NCBI RefSeq assembly: GCF_000018545.1
Contig: NC_012587.1
Location: 3,861,703 to 3,925,702 of the forward strand
Direction: 5' to 3'
DNA: 64,000 nt
Source: Sinorhizobium fredii NGR234
GTDB lineage: Bacteria > Pseudomonadota > Alphaproteobacteria > Rhizobiales > Rhizobiaceae
This document shows, piece by piece, positions 1-8,341 of the stretch. A program made the position numbers and the translations under genes. Below the pieces are notes generated by a model. It worked only from the letters and a program-made list of their open reading frames with translations. It ran no database searches and was not told where the DNA came from. Numbering within the stretch: the stretch's first letter is position 1; every line of letters begins with the position of its first letter.

Positions 1-1011
1 GATCACGTCCGGATAGAGCGTCCCCTGGGCGAGGAAATCGGCGCCACCGAGCTTCTTCGCCTCTTCCTCGAAGACCTCGATGAAGAGACGGCCGATGATC
101 TTGCGCTTGGTCTCCGGATCGCTGACGCCCTCGAGCTCGCCGATGAAGCGGTCGGACGCGTCGATGTGGAGGAGGTGGAGGTTGTAGTGCTCCTGGAACA
201 TGGCGACGACATTCGCCGCCTCGTCCTTGCGCATCAGGCCGTGGTCGACGAGGATGCAGGTGAGCTGGTCGCCGACGGCCTCATGGATGAGCAGCGCCGC
301 CACGGAAGAATCGACGCCGCCCGAAAGCGCGCAGATCACCTTCTTGCCGCCGACTTGTTTGCGGATCGCCTCGACCGCCTTGGCGCGGTAGGCCGACATC
401 GTCCAGTCGCCCTTGATGCCGGCGATCTTGTGGACGAAGTTGGAGATCAGCTTGGCGCCGTCCGGCGTATGCACCACTTCCGGATGGAACTGCACGGCGT
501 AATATTTGCGCGTCTCGTCGGCGATGAAAGCAAAGGGCGCATTCGAAGAGGTCGCCACCACCTCGAAGCCTTCCGGCAGCGCTGTCACCCGGTCGCCGTG
601 CGACATCCAGACCTGATGGCGGGAGCCGAGCGACCAGAGCCCGTCGAAGAGGGCACAGTCCTTCTCGACCTCCAGGAAGGCGCGGCCGAATTCGCGGTGA
701 TGGCCGCTCTCGACCTTGCCGCCGAGCTGGGCGCACATGGTCTGCTGGCCGTAGCAGATGCCGAAGACCGGCAGGCCGCTTTCGAAGATCACCGATGGCG
801 CGCGAGGCGACCCGATGTCGAGCGTCGAGGCCGGGCTTCCGGACAGGATCACCGCCTTCGGTTTCAGGCGCTTGAAGCCCTCTTCGGCCGACTGGAATGG
901 TACGATCTCGCAATAGACACCGGCTTCGCGCACGCGCCGGGCGATGAGTTGCGTCACCTGGCTGCCGAAATCGACGATGAGCACGGTGTCGGGATGGGCT
1001 GTCTGGGTCAT
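1..1011 (-). CDS. guaA: GMP synthase (glutamine-hydrolysing), 3' end outside window
   Basis: GuaA converts XMP to GMP with ATP and glutamine, the last step of guanine nucleotide synthesis in the cytosol. The visible 337 codons start at an ATG (1009-1011) and stay open to base 1. Residues ~10-200 are the class I glutamine amidotransferase domain, with the nucleophile elbow GICYGQQTM near residue 85 and the QFHPEV His/Glu segment near residue 180. The ATP pyrophosphatase P-loop SGGVDSSV follows near residue 240. Rhizobial GuaA is about 520 residues, so roughly the last 180, including the dimerisation domain, lie beyond the window. The identification is secure. It lies upstream on the same strand as no other gene in this window, and mtnN ends about 107 bp before its start. 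Confidence 0.97.
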   Translation of the reverse strand, partial: MTQTAHPDTVLIVDFGSQVTQLIARRVREAGVYCEIVPFQSAEEGFKRLKPKAVILSGSPASTLDIGSPRAPSVIFESGLPVFGICYGQQTMCAQLGGKVESGHHREFGRAFLEVEKDCALFDGLWSLGSRHQVWMSHGDRVTALPEGFEVVATSSNAPFAFIADETRKYYAVQFHPEVVHTPDGAKLISNFVHKIAGIKGDWTMSAYRAKAVEAIRKQVGGKKVICALSGGVDSSVAALLIHEAVGDQLTCILVDHGLMRKDEAANVVAMFQEHYNLHLLHIDASDRFIGELEGVSDPETKRKIIGRLFIEVFEEEAKKLGGADFLAQGTLYPDVI

Positions 1012-1117
1012 GGCGGGCCTTCAAGCGAGCTTGATCATGGCGAGCCTTTAATGAAAGCCCGCCGCCGGCGCAACGTTTACATTGCACCCGGACAATTTAG
1101 GAGCTGCTGCGGGACTG

Positions 1118-1756
1118 TCAGAGCCGGATTTCGCCGCCGTCGAGCGCGCCTTCAAGCCGGTCGATTGCATCTGCCAGCTTCTCGTCGATGACGTGCAGAT
1201 ATTCCGTCCAGTCGCCGACATGCTGCAGTTCCGCCTTGCCGTCGGATATGCCGCGCAGCCCGATGAGCGGGACGCCGAAGCTCTGGCAGGCGCGCAGGAT
1301 CGCATAGGTCTCCATCTCGACCATGTCGGCGTCGATATCGTCATAGGCCTTGCCGGAGACGATGTTGGCGCCGGTCGAAAGCCGTGCCTCCTTCACGCCT
1401 GGAATGCGCAACGGCAGTTCGACGACGGCGGGAAGGTCGAGGAAAGGTGTTCTGCCCTTCTCGAAACCGAGCGGCGAGGCGTCCATGTCGCGATAGGCGA
1501 CCGACGTCGCCTGGTAGATTTCCGTCTGCTCGAGCCTTGCCGAGCCCGCCGAGCCGAGCGAGACGACGAGATCCGGCAGGTTGCCAGCCGCCTGGAGCTC
1601 GCAAAGCGCCCTGGTCAGGCCGACGGCCGCCTCGACCGGGCCGACGCCCGTCATCAGCGGTGCGATCCGCTGCTTGAGGCAGGGACCATACTCCGGTTCG
1701 ACGGCCATCACGTAGAGGACCTTCTTGCCGGCCACCGGCTTCAGCTCGAAACTCAT
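1118..1756 (-). CDS. mtnN: 5'-methylthioadenosine/S-adenosylhomocysteine nucleosidase
   Basis: A 212-residue protein of the PNP/UDP phosphorylase superfamily. It is predicted to hydrolyse the glycosidic bond of methylthioadenosine and S-adenosylhomocysteine, feeding methionine salvage. Visible family features are the N-terminal VLYVMAVEPEYG strand, the glycine-rich GVGPVEAAV and SLGSAGSA segments, the VEMETYA purine/ribose-binding segment near residue 145, and the RGISDGKA stretch with the catalytic Asp near residue 170. The start ATG overlaps the stop of the upstream thioesterase gene by 4 bp (ATGA), so the two are probably translationally coupled. Purine-nucleoside specificity within the superfamily is inferred. 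Confidence 0.86.
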   Translation of the reverse strand: MSFELKPVAGKKVLYVMAVEPEYGPCLKQRIAPLMTGVGPVEAAVGLTRALCELQAAGNLPDLVVSLGSAGSARLEQTEIYQATSVAYRDMDASPLGFEKGRTPFLDLPAVVELPLRIPGVKEARLSTGANIVSGKAYDDIDADMVEMETYAILRACQSFGVPLIGLRGISDGKAELQHVGDWTEYLHVIDEKLADAIDRLEGALDGGEIRL

Positions 1757-2208
1757 CCCTCGATCCCTTCACGGCCGCGCACCACCATCATCGTCCCGGT
1801 CATCGAGGCGATCAGCTTCGCCGGTCCGTCGGACCTGACCGCATAGGCCTTGCCATCCGAAACGATGATCGTCGTGCCTGGCTTCGTCACCTCACCACGG
1901 AACAGGAAGCGCTCGCCGCGGCCGGGCGACAGGAGATTGACCTTGAACTCGATCGTCAGCAGCGATGCGTCGGGGTCGATGAGCGAATAGCCCGCATAGG
2001 TCCCGGCGGCATCGAGCGCCGCCGAGATCACCCCGGCATGCAGGAGACCGTGCTGTTGCGTCAGCTTGGGATCGAACGGCAGCTCGATCTCCACGGTGCC
2101 CTGCTCGACACGGGTGAGTTCAGCACCGATCGTGCGCATGGCGGCCTGACGGTCGAAGCTCTCCCGGATGCGGGCACGAAAATCGTGTGGTTCGCTGTCG
2201 TCCCTCAA
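1753..2208 (-). CDS. PaaI-family hot-dog thioesterase
   Basis: A 151-residue single-domain hot-dog protein. The motif QQHGLLHAGVISAALD near residue 57 is the HGG-like substrate and dimer segment of the PaaI/YiiD group, which hydrolyses acyl- or aryl-CoA thioesters. The C-terminal half (VRSDGPAKLIASMTGTMM) is the last beta strand of the fold. Translation begins at a TTG codon (2206-2208) preceded by AAGGGG at a suitable distance; no better ATG exists close by. The gene is first in a two-gene unit with mtnN (4-bp overlap) and is divergent from the GNAT gene. The true acyl-CoA substrate cannot be read from the sequence. Confidence 0.8.
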   Translation of the reverse strand: MRDDSEPHDFRARIRESFDRQAAMRTIGAELTRVEQGTVEIELPFDPKLTQQHGLLHAGVISAALDAAGTYAGYSLIDPDASLLTIEFKVNLLSPGRGERFLFRGEVTKPGTTIIVSDGKAYAVRSDGPAKLIASMTGTMMVVRGREGIEG

Positions 2209-2363
2209 TGCAAAAGCCCCTTGTCAAAACAGTCCTGGCTGCCCCGCCGCGCAGACAGTTGCATGCGTCGCGCGCGAGAACAAGCGCAATCGTCCGTACG
2301 CCGCAGGCCGCGAATCGAGGCCCCGGACTTTCGGCAGGCGGGCTGCGTCCATATATCATCTCG

Positions 2364-2918
2364 ATGAGAAACGTCAGACGCATCGAGATCCGCTCGGCCG
2401 TGCCGGATGACGTGATGATGATCGCGTCGGTCCTTGTCAGCACCTGGCGCGCGACCTTTCGCGGCATCATTTCCGATGCCTATCTCGACGCGATGAAGGT
2501 CGAAGACCAGGCGATCGGCCATGCCCGACGGATGCGGATTCCGGGTGCTTTCCTCGTGGTCGCCGTCGACCTCTCGGACGAGCGGGTAATCGGCTTCGCG
2601 AATTACGGTCGGGCGAGGTCGATGCCGCCCCCCTTCGACAAAGAACTCTACGAGCTTTATCTGCTACCGGAATTTCATGGCGTGGGCATCGGCTCGGCGC
2701 TGGTGCGCACCGTGGCGGGCCATTGCCGTGAGATGCAGGCCTCATCGCTCTTCGCCTGGGTGCTGGCCGGCAATCCGAACCGGGCCTTCTATGAGCGGCT
2801 CGGCGCGCGGGCCGTCGGGCAGGGACGCGTCAGCGTCGGCCGCGAGAGCCTGGAGCAGATCGCCTATCGCTGGGACGATCTGGCGAAGCTTTCCGGCGCG
2901 GGAAGTCGATCGACCTAA
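2364..2918 (+). CDS. GNAT family N-acetyltransferase
   Basis: A 184-residue GNAT-fold protein. The acetyl-CoA pyrophosphate loop appears as LYLLPEFHGVGIGSALV (motif A, Q/RxxGxG/A type) near residue 95, followed by the WVLAGNPNRAFYERLGAR motif B segment near residue 130. I placed the start at the ATG at 2364 because the 59 in-frame codons upstream have low-complexity, shadow-like composition and cross the divergent promoter region. The gene converges with the DUF1513 gene, and their last codons overlap by 4 bp. The acceptor substrate is unknown. Confidence 0.82.
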   Translation: MRNVRRIEIRSAVPDDVMMIASVLVSTWRATFRGIISDAYLDAMKVEDQAIGHARRMRIPGAFLVVAVDLSDERVIGFANYGRARSMPPPFDKELYELYLLPEFHGVGIGSALVRTVAGHCREMQASSLFAWVLAGNPNRAFYERLGARAVGQGRVSVGRESLEQIAYRWDDLAKLSGAGSRST

Positions 2919-4003
2919 TCCTTGTCCAGCCGAATGATATGCTGGTCCCAGGCGACCGGGCTTCGGCGGCTCATGAACAGGCCGTCATAGGACGAGACGG
3001 CGAAGCCGGGCTTTGCGGCGGCAACGCCTGCCGCGTCTGCGACCCGCTCCTCCTTCACGACCGAACCCGTTTTCGCATCGAGCGTGACGGCGACGTTGCC
3101 CTTCGGCGACGTAAGGCCGACAAGGCCCTCGCGGCGGTTGACGGCGATGGCGCCGACATAGTTGGCGAGTGCTGCCGTCGTGCTTTCCGGCAGGGGAACG
3201 AAGGTCAGCTTCTCCCCCTTGGCGCAATGCCCGACCAGCGGCGGCAGGTCGTCGCGCGCCCCCTCGTACTGGCAGGCGAACCAGATCCTGCCGTCGGCGC
3301 CGATGTCGACATGCCGGGTGGAAAGCTGCCTGAGTTCAGCCGGCAGGCCATGTTTCTCGATGAGCGCTCCGGTCGCCGTGTCGACGAGGGTGAGGCTCGG
3401 TTCCATGCGGTCGAGATTGAGCTTGGTGCGGCCGAAATCCGGATGCGTCTCGATGCCGCCATTGGCGATGACGAGCGTCCCGCCCTCGGGGGCGAGCGTC
3501 ATGTCGTGCGGGCCGATGCCATAGGTCGGGAACTCGCCGATGCGGGCAAAGCCACGTGTCCCGTCATAGACGCCGATCATGCCGCGATTGGCGGAAAAGT
3601 CGTTCTCGGTCGCGTAGAGCAGCCGCCCGTCGGCCGAAAAGCAGCCGTGGCCGAAGAAGTGGCGGCCTTCGGCGGCGGTGATCACGATCGGCTCGGCAGT
3701 GCCGTCGGTCGCCAGGATCATCGCATAGGTTCCGGGCCGGCGCGCAAAGGCGACGGCTCGGCGCGTCGCCGGCGAGAAGGCCATGCCGTGTGCCCGCGCC
3801 GGCAGCACCGTACGCTCGACGATCTCTCCCGCTTCCGTCAGCGTCGCGATGCCGTAGCCGCCGTCCGGGGCCATGAAGGCCGAGGCGAAGACGGCGTCGG
3901 TCCGTTCGAGCGCGAAGGCGCCGCGCGAGCCAAGCGTTGCCATCCAGACGGCCCCGGCCATTTTGACGAAGCTGCGTCGGTCGATGAGGGTCTTGGCGCT
4001 CAT
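2915..4003 (-). CDS. DUF1513 protein, Tat-exported beta-propeller linked to imelysins
   Basis: A 362-residue protein with a twin-arginine signal (DRRSFVKMAG at residues 8-17, then a hydrophobic stretch ending AFA), so it should be exported folded to the periplasm. The rest consists of repeated WD-like strands (HFFGHGCFSADGRLLYATEND, GIGPHDMTLAPEGGTL, THPDFGR), typical of DUF1513 proteins thought to form a beta-propeller. DUF1513 genes usually accompany imelysin and di-haem oxidoreductase genes, and those genes lie just upstream on the same strand here, separated only by corA. The reading frame stays open 72 codons further upstream, but that stretch is a palindromic repeat, so I chose the ATG at 4003. 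Biochemical role unknown; an iron or haem-linked periplasmic function is inferred. Confidence 0.84.
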   Translation of the reverse strand: MSAKTLIDRRSFVKMAGAVWMATLGSRGAFALERTDAVFASAFMAPDGGYGIATLTEAGEIVERTVLPARAHGMAFSPATRRAVAFARRPGTYAMILATDGTAEPIVITAAEGRHFFGHGCFSADGRLLYATENDFSANRGMIGVYDGTRGFARIGEFPTYGIGPHDMTLAPEGGTLVIANGGIETHPDFGRTKLNLDRMEPSLTLVDTATGALIEKHGLPAELRQLSTRHVDIGADGRIWFACQYEGARDDLPPLVGHCAKGEKLTFVPLPESTTAALANYVGAIAVNRREGLVGLTSPKGNVAVTLDAKTGSVVKEERVADAAGVAAAKPGFAVSSYDGLFMSRRSPVAWDQHIIRLDKD

Positions 4004-4049
4004 GCGATTTGCCCTGATGGGCCTGGGCGGAATCCGACCGGTTGGTAAG

Positions 4050-4211
4050 ACCCCTCCCCAACCCCTCCCCACAAGGGGGAGGGGCTTTCCCCCGCTGCAG
4101 CCCGAGGTGCCATCTGCGACATTCGAGCCTGCTGAACCGTTGAGGTTGAGCGGGCCCGGCGCGGCATCGTAAGCCCCTCCCCCCTGTGGGGAGGGGCTGG
4201 GGAGGGGTTTC
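4050..4211. repeat. Intergenic mosaic repeat with ~37-bp terminal inverted repeats
   Basis: The two ends are near-perfect inverted copies: ACCCCTCCCCAACCCCTCCC at the left matches, in reverse complement, ACCCCTCCCCAGCCCCTCCC at the right. Each end also folds on itself (CCCCTCCCC-ACAAG-GGGGAGGGG). About 85 bp of unique sequence lies between them. The architecture resembles the elements at 7984-8182 and 43763-43962, but the sequence family differs. It fills most of the gap between corA and the DUF1513 gene. Confidence 0.75.
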
Positions 4212-4219
4212 TTCCACAT

Positions 4220-5209
4220 CTACAGCCAACCCCGGCGTTTGAAATAAAGATACGGCAACAGCGCGGAAATCGCCATCGCCGCCAGCGCATAGGGATAGCC
4301 CAGCTGCCAGTGCAGTTCCGGGATGATCTCGAAGTTCATGCCGTAGATCGAGGCGACGAGCGTCGGTGGCAGGAACACGACCGCCGCGACCGAGAAGATC
4401 TTGATGATCTGGTTCTGCTCGAGATTGATCAGGCCGAGCGTCGCGTCGAGCAGGAAGTTGATCTTGTTCGACAGGAACAGCGCGTGGTCGCCGAGTGAGG
4501 CGGCGTCGCGCTGGATCAGCTTAACCCGCTGCCGGCTCTCCTTGGCGGCCTTGCGCGCCGTGCTGCCTTCCAGGGCCACATGGTAGGCGACGAGCCTGCC
4601 GATGCTGACCAGGCTTTCGCGGATGGTCGTCAGCAGGTCGCCCTTCTGGCCGATCTGCTCGATCAGCGACTGCAGGTCGCGCGTCTTCTTGGTGGCGCTG
4701 GCAGTCGACTTGCGGAACACCTCGCGCGAGATCCCGTCGACCTCGTTGCCGGCCCGTTCCAGGGCGTCAGCGATCCGGTCGATCATAGCCTCGAGCAGAC
4801 CCAGCATGACCAGTTCGCCCGTTTCGCAGACGGCGCCGTTCGGTTTCTGGATGCGGGTTGCATAGGTCTGGAACGGCTTCGGATCGGCGTGGCGCACCGT
4901 GACGAGAGTCGCCCCCTTGAGGACGAAGGTCACCGGCACCTTGACCGGATAGTCGCTGTCGAGCTTGGCGGTCGCGGTCATCGTCATGAACTCCGCGCCG
5001 TCCTCCTGGTAGAGGCGGTCGGAGAGCTCGATTTCCTGCATCTCGTCGCGGGTCGGGATGGCGATGCCGAGGTGCTCCTCGACGAACCGGGTCTCATCGG
5101 CGGAGGGATTGAAAAGGTCGAACCATGTGACCGGCTCCTGGAAGGCAAGGCCGGTGGCGTGATCGGCGAGCGCGAGATGGCCGTTCTGGCTTAGGTAGAT
5201 GCGCAGCAT
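4220..5209 (-). CDS. corA: CorA-family magnesium/cobalt transporter
   Basis: A 329-residue CorA-type channel. The long cytoplasmic N-terminal domain is followed by two membrane helices at the C-terminus. The first helix ends in the selectivity motif YGMNFE (GMN) near residue 290, and the second (ALAAMAISALLPYLYF) is followed by a basic tail, KRRGWL. I chose the ATG at 5209 because GGAG lies 6 bases upstream; ATGs at 5221 and 5233 and a codon at 5257 are in frame but lack such a site. It takes up Mg2+ (or Co2+/Ni2+) into the cytosol. It sits between the second imelysin gene and the DUF1513 gene, which is unusual for that cluster. Confidence 0.9.
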   Translation of the reverse strand: MLRIYLSQNGHLALADHATGLAFQEPVTWFDLFNPSADETRFVEEHLGIAIPTRDEMQEIELSDRLYQEDGAEFMTMTATAKLDSDYPVKVPVTFVLKGATLVTVRHADPKPFQTYATRIQKPNGAVCETGELVMLGLLEAMIDRIADALERAGNEVDGISREVFRKSTASATKKTRDLQSLIEQIGQKGDLLTTIRESLVSIGRLVAYHVALEGSTARKAAKESRQRVKLIQRDAASLGDHALFLSNKINFLLDATLGLINLEQNQIIKIFSVAAVVFLPPTLVASIYGMNFEIIPELHWQLGYPYALAAMAISALLPYLYFKRRGWL

Positions 5210-5335
5210 TTTGGGCTCCATGGGCGAGGTCATCGGACCGCCTGGAGCCCTGATCAATCAGGTCCGAGCGGCCGCGATGAAAGCTCGACTTCGACTGTCG
5301 GGGTTCATCTTGGGTTGGTCCTTCGTGGGTGACGC

Positions 5336-5358
5336 ATGCCCGTGAAAAACGGGCATGG
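5336..5358. terminator. 9-bp perfect hairpin between imelysin and corA genes
   Basis: CATGCCCGT and ACGGGCATG are perfectly complementary around a GAAAA loop. The hairpin lies 60 bp downstream of the second imelysin stop and upstream of corA. There is no clean T-run, so it may be a weak terminator or a leader element of corA. Confidence 0.45.
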
Positions 5359-5417
5359 AATGCGCTTTGCTCCCAAACTTACGGCTTGTCAACCTGAGGC
5401 TTTTTCACGTTGGCGTG

Positions 5418-6542
5418 TCAATCGCCGTCGGCGAAGGAAAACCCGGCGCCGAGCCCGATCGCGCCGCCGAAGTCGCGGTTCAGCCGGTCGAGGAGGTCGG
5501 CGGTGTTGAGTGCGATGAAGTCGAGCCTTGCGCGTTGTTTCTCATCCGCCAGAACCGCATCGATCGGCCCCTCGACGCGGTCGGTCGCGCTGATCAGCGC
5601 CTTGAACAGAAAATTCAACGAGCCGGCGATCGAGCGGCTGTCGGCGGGAAGCAGCTTCTCCATGCCTGCGCTGTTGAAGAGCGCCTGCAGACCGCCGAGG
5701 TTCGCGGCAATGGACGCCATCGTGTTACCCGAGCGCCAGTAGATCGCGAGCTTCGGGCGGCCCTTGTCCGGCTTGCCATCGAGCGCCCCATCATAGAATG
5801 GGCGCAGCCGCTGGTCCTTGATCATCTCGACGCTGTGCACGAGAACCCCGAGCAGTTCCGTCGCCGCCTCCTTGCTGTCGCGGAAGAACGGGTTGCCGGG
5901 GCCGGGCGACTTCCAGGCAGACTGGACGCCATCGGGCTTCTCCCAGGCGGCGAGCAGCTCGTCGGCGATCGCCGTCAGGTTCTGGGAGATCGCCACTCCG
6001 TAACGGCAGCGAAAGCTGCCTCCCTTGCCGGCGAGCGTCTCCGCTCCGGTGCCGTAGAGAACATACTCGAAAGCGCCGAGCCCCTGCACGGCGACGCTCT
6101 TCCCCTTGAGACTGTCCGCCCTTGTCGCACTCTCGTCGTGCTTGGCAAGAATGGCCTGCACCTGCTTGAGACCAGTGCTCTTGCGATCGGGATAGAAAAG
6201 GAAGCGCTCGAACCGGTTCTGTTCGAGAGCCGGTCCAAGCCGGACGATTTCGATCGTCGACCATTTTCGTACGACATTCGAGAAGGCCGATCGGGTTTCC
6301 TCGAGCGCTGCGGCGGACGGTGTCGCGCAGAGCGCGGCGCTTTTCTCGGCAAGATCGGCCGTTGCCCGCGACAGGTCGCGGTATCCGGGAACGATGAAAC
6401 TATCCACCGCCTCTGCCATCACCCCCGGCAAGGCCGCTTCGTCGAGGACCCGCGGCGAAAGGGCAGTGCCCTCCTGTGCCGCTGCGGGCGCGGCGGCTGC
6501 AAGAAGCAGCAGGCCGAGGGTCAGAGGAAGCTTAAAGCGCAT
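5418..6542 (-). CDS. Second imelysin-family periplasmic protein
   Basis: A 374-residue protein with a Sec signal peptide (MRFKLPLTLG, a Leu/Ala-rich core, cleavage after AAA near residue 22) and an imelysin (peptidase M75-like) domain. Imelysins are periplasmic iron-uptake-associated proteins. The conserved GxHxxE motif is degenerate here: GLGAFEYVLYG (154-164) has Gly where IrpA has His. The ATG at 6542 overlaps the stop of the di-haem oxidoreductase by one base (TGATG), which implies translational coupling. The frame is open much further upstream but only as a shadow of that gene. Likely exported and iron-related; the precise role is unknown. Confidence 0.88.
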   Translation of the reverse strand: MRFKLPLTLGLLLLAAAAPAAAQEGTALSPRVLDEAALPGVMAEAVDSFIVPGYRDLSRATADLAEKSAALCATPSAAALEETRSAFSNVVRKWSTIEIVRLGPALEQNRFERFLFYPDRKSTGLKQVQAILAKHDESATRADSLKGKSVAVQGLGAFEYVLYGTGAETLAGKGGSFRCRYGVAISQNLTAIADELLAAWEKPDGVQSAWKSPGPGNPFFRDSKEAATELLGVLVHSVEMIKDQRLRPFYDGALDGKPDKGRPKLAIYWRSGNTMASIAANLGGLQALFNSAGMEKLLPADSRSIAGSLNFLFKALISATDRVEGPIDAVLADEKQRARLDFIALNTADLLDRLNRDFGGAIGLGAGFSFADGD

Positions 6543-8293
6543 CAGAGCGACTCCAGAAAGGAAAGCAGGGCGTTTCGGTCGTCCTTCGCCATGGTGGCGA
6601 AGGCATTGCGGGCCTTTTCCGCTTCTCCGCCGTGCCACAGGATGGCCTCGGTGGAATTGCGAGCCCGCCCGTCGTGGAGCAGGAATGTGTGACCGCTGAC
6701 CGTTTTGGTCAGGCCGATCCCCCAGAGCGGCGGCGTGCGCCATTCGCGCCCGCTGGCGACACCGACCTGCTGGCTGTCCGCCAGTTCCTCGCCCATGTCG
6801 TGCAGCAGGAAATCGGAATAGGGCCAGATCAGCTGGAACGCCAGTTCCTTGTGCGGTGCGTCGCGCCGGGTGACATATTTTGGCGTGTGACAGGCCGGAC
6901 AACCCGCTTCGTAGAAAAGCTGCTTGCCTTTCAGCGTTTGCGGAAAGCTCGCCTGGCGGCGGGCCGGGACTGCCAGGTTGGCGGAATAGAAGGTGACGAG
7001 GCCGAGCACCGGGTCGGGCGCCTCGACCGGCCCGAGCCGCGCCTGCACGCCGCTCGGCAGCTTCAGGCAGGCGTCCTGCGCCTCGGTGCAATCGCCGTGG
7101 CTGCGGCCCGAGGCAGGCGTGGAAATGCCGATGTCGGTGGCGAAGGCGTCGGCCGCCTGCTGGCGAATGGTCGCGTTCTGGGCCTTCCATCCGAAACGGC
7201 CGAGCGCGGTCGCGTTCCTGTCTCGGTCGCGGACGAGCGCCGCCCGTCCGCTGATGCCGTCGCCGTCCCGGTCGTCCGGATCGGCCCGCGCAAGAATGTT
7301 GGCCTCGTGGATCATTTCTATGAGGCCGAGGCCGATCATCGGCGGGGCGACGCGCGGCGACAGCGTCGTCGCCGGATGCAACGGGCCATAGCCGAGATCG
7401 GCAACCGCGTATTCGGGCTTGCGCAGCGAGACCGTCTCGCCTTCGGAAAGCGGCACCGTTGCTTCCGTATAGGTGACCGTGAGACGCCCTTCGGCGGCAA
7501 GCCCCGGCACGGCGCTGTCCTGCAATTGCGCGCCATAGACGGGATCAGGAAAGTTGAGCACCTGGTAATCGGCGACCATGCGGCGTTCGGCTTCGTCGCG
7601 CGGCGCACGGGCAAGACGGTAAACCGTCGACGTCGCGTCGCCTGCCTCGGGCGGGCGGCCGCGGCCGTCGCGCAGGTGGCAGCTCTCGCAGGCGCGGGCG
7701 TTGTAAAGCGGGCCGAGCCCGTCGGAGGCCTGCGTCGAGGAAGGGGCGGAGACCCAGAGCTTTTCGAACAGCGCCTTGCCGAGCTTGAAATTCTGCTCGT
7801 CCTCGAAGGGTAGATTGGCGGAGAATTGCTGGAAGACCTTCTGGTCGACCGGCGCGATCGTCGTCGTCGCGCCCGCCGACATCGCCTCGAAGGGTTCGGC
7901 CCTGGAGAAGTCGGTCGCCGGTCGAGTGACGGCCTCGACGCGCTGGAGGTCCTGTTCGGAAAGGTCGTCGCGTTGAGGGAGGCACCCCCCTCTGCCCTGC
8001 CGGGCATCTCCCCCACAAGGGGGGCGATCGGCAAACGGCGATGTCCCGCTCAGCGAATGGGGCTGGGCGAGTACCCTTGCAGTCGATGAAGGCGGCGCTT
8101 GCGACGTGTCCGTCGGGCAGGGCTCTGCTTCTGGCCAATCTCCCCCCTTGTGGGGGAGATGCCCGGCAGGGCAGAGGGGGGTATTGGCGCCGGCGCCGCG
8201 ACCGATACCCCCGCCAATCGCCGATGCCGTGGCGGCAAGGCCGACGAGCGCGGCGAGCGGCAGCGCGAGGAAGCGGGCGGTCGGGACCTTCAT
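6542..8293 (-). CDS. Di-haem oxidoreductase (DUF1111 / putative thiol oxidoreductase) with in-frame repeat insertion
   Basis: A 583-residue periplasmic protein of the di-haem oxidoreductase family, typically paired with imelysins. The N-terminus is a Sec signal (MKVPTARFLALPLAALVG, cleavage likely after ATASA). Two c-type haem sites are visible, CESCH near residue 205 and CPACH near residue 465. Residues ~35-105 are not native sequence: they are the in-frame translation of the inverted-repeat element at 7984-8182. Without it the protein would be about 516 residues, close to the usual family size. The open frame and intact haem motifs argue that the gene is still functional, with an extra Cys/Pro/Gly-rich N-terminal extension after the signal peptide. 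It lies between irpA and the second imelysin gene, in one transcription unit. Confidence 0.88.
   Translation of the reverse strand: MKVPTARFLALPLAALVGLAATASAIGGGIGRGAGANTPLCPAGHLPHKGGDWPEAEPCPTDTSQAPPSSTARVLAQPHSLSGTSPFADRPPCGGDARQGRGGCLPQRDDLSEQDLQRVEAVTRPATDFSRAEPFEAMSAGATTTIAPVDQKVFQQFSANLPFEDEQNFKLGKALFEKLWVSAPSSTQASDGLGPLYNARACESCHLRDGRGRPPEAGDATSTVYRLARAPRDEAERRMVADYQVLNFPDPVYGAQLQDSAVPGLAAEGRLTVTYTEATVPLSEGETVSLRKPEYAVADLGYGPLHPATTLSPRVAPPMIGLGLIEMIHEANILARADPDDRDGDGISGRAALVRDRDRNATALGRFGWKAQNATIRQQAADAFATDIGISTPASGRSHGDCTEAQDACLKLPSGVQARLGPVEAPDPVLGLVTFYSANLAVPARRQASFPQTLKGKQLFYEAGCPACHTPKYVTRRDAPHKELAFQLIWPYSDFLLHDMGEELADSQQVGVASGREWRTPPLWGIGLTKTVSGHTFLLHDGRARNSTEAILWHGGEAEKARNAFATMAKDDRNALLSFLESL
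7984..8182. repeat. Inverted-repeat mosaic element inserted inside a coding sequence
   Basis: About 199 bp with ~47-bp terminal inverted repeats. The left end starts ACCCCCCTCTGCCCTGCCGG and the right end is its mirror, CCGGCAGGGCAGAGGGGGGT. Each arm contains an internal hairpin (ATCTCCCCC-ACAAG-GGGGG). A second copy with the same arms but a diverged centre occurs at 43763-43962 in an intergenic region. Here it lies entirely within the di-haem oxidoreductase frame, without stop codons in that frame. Confidence 0.9.
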
Positions 8294-8341
8294 CGGGCAA
8301 GGGCCGGGCCGCGCCTTGTCGGAGCGACCCGCCTTTTCGGC

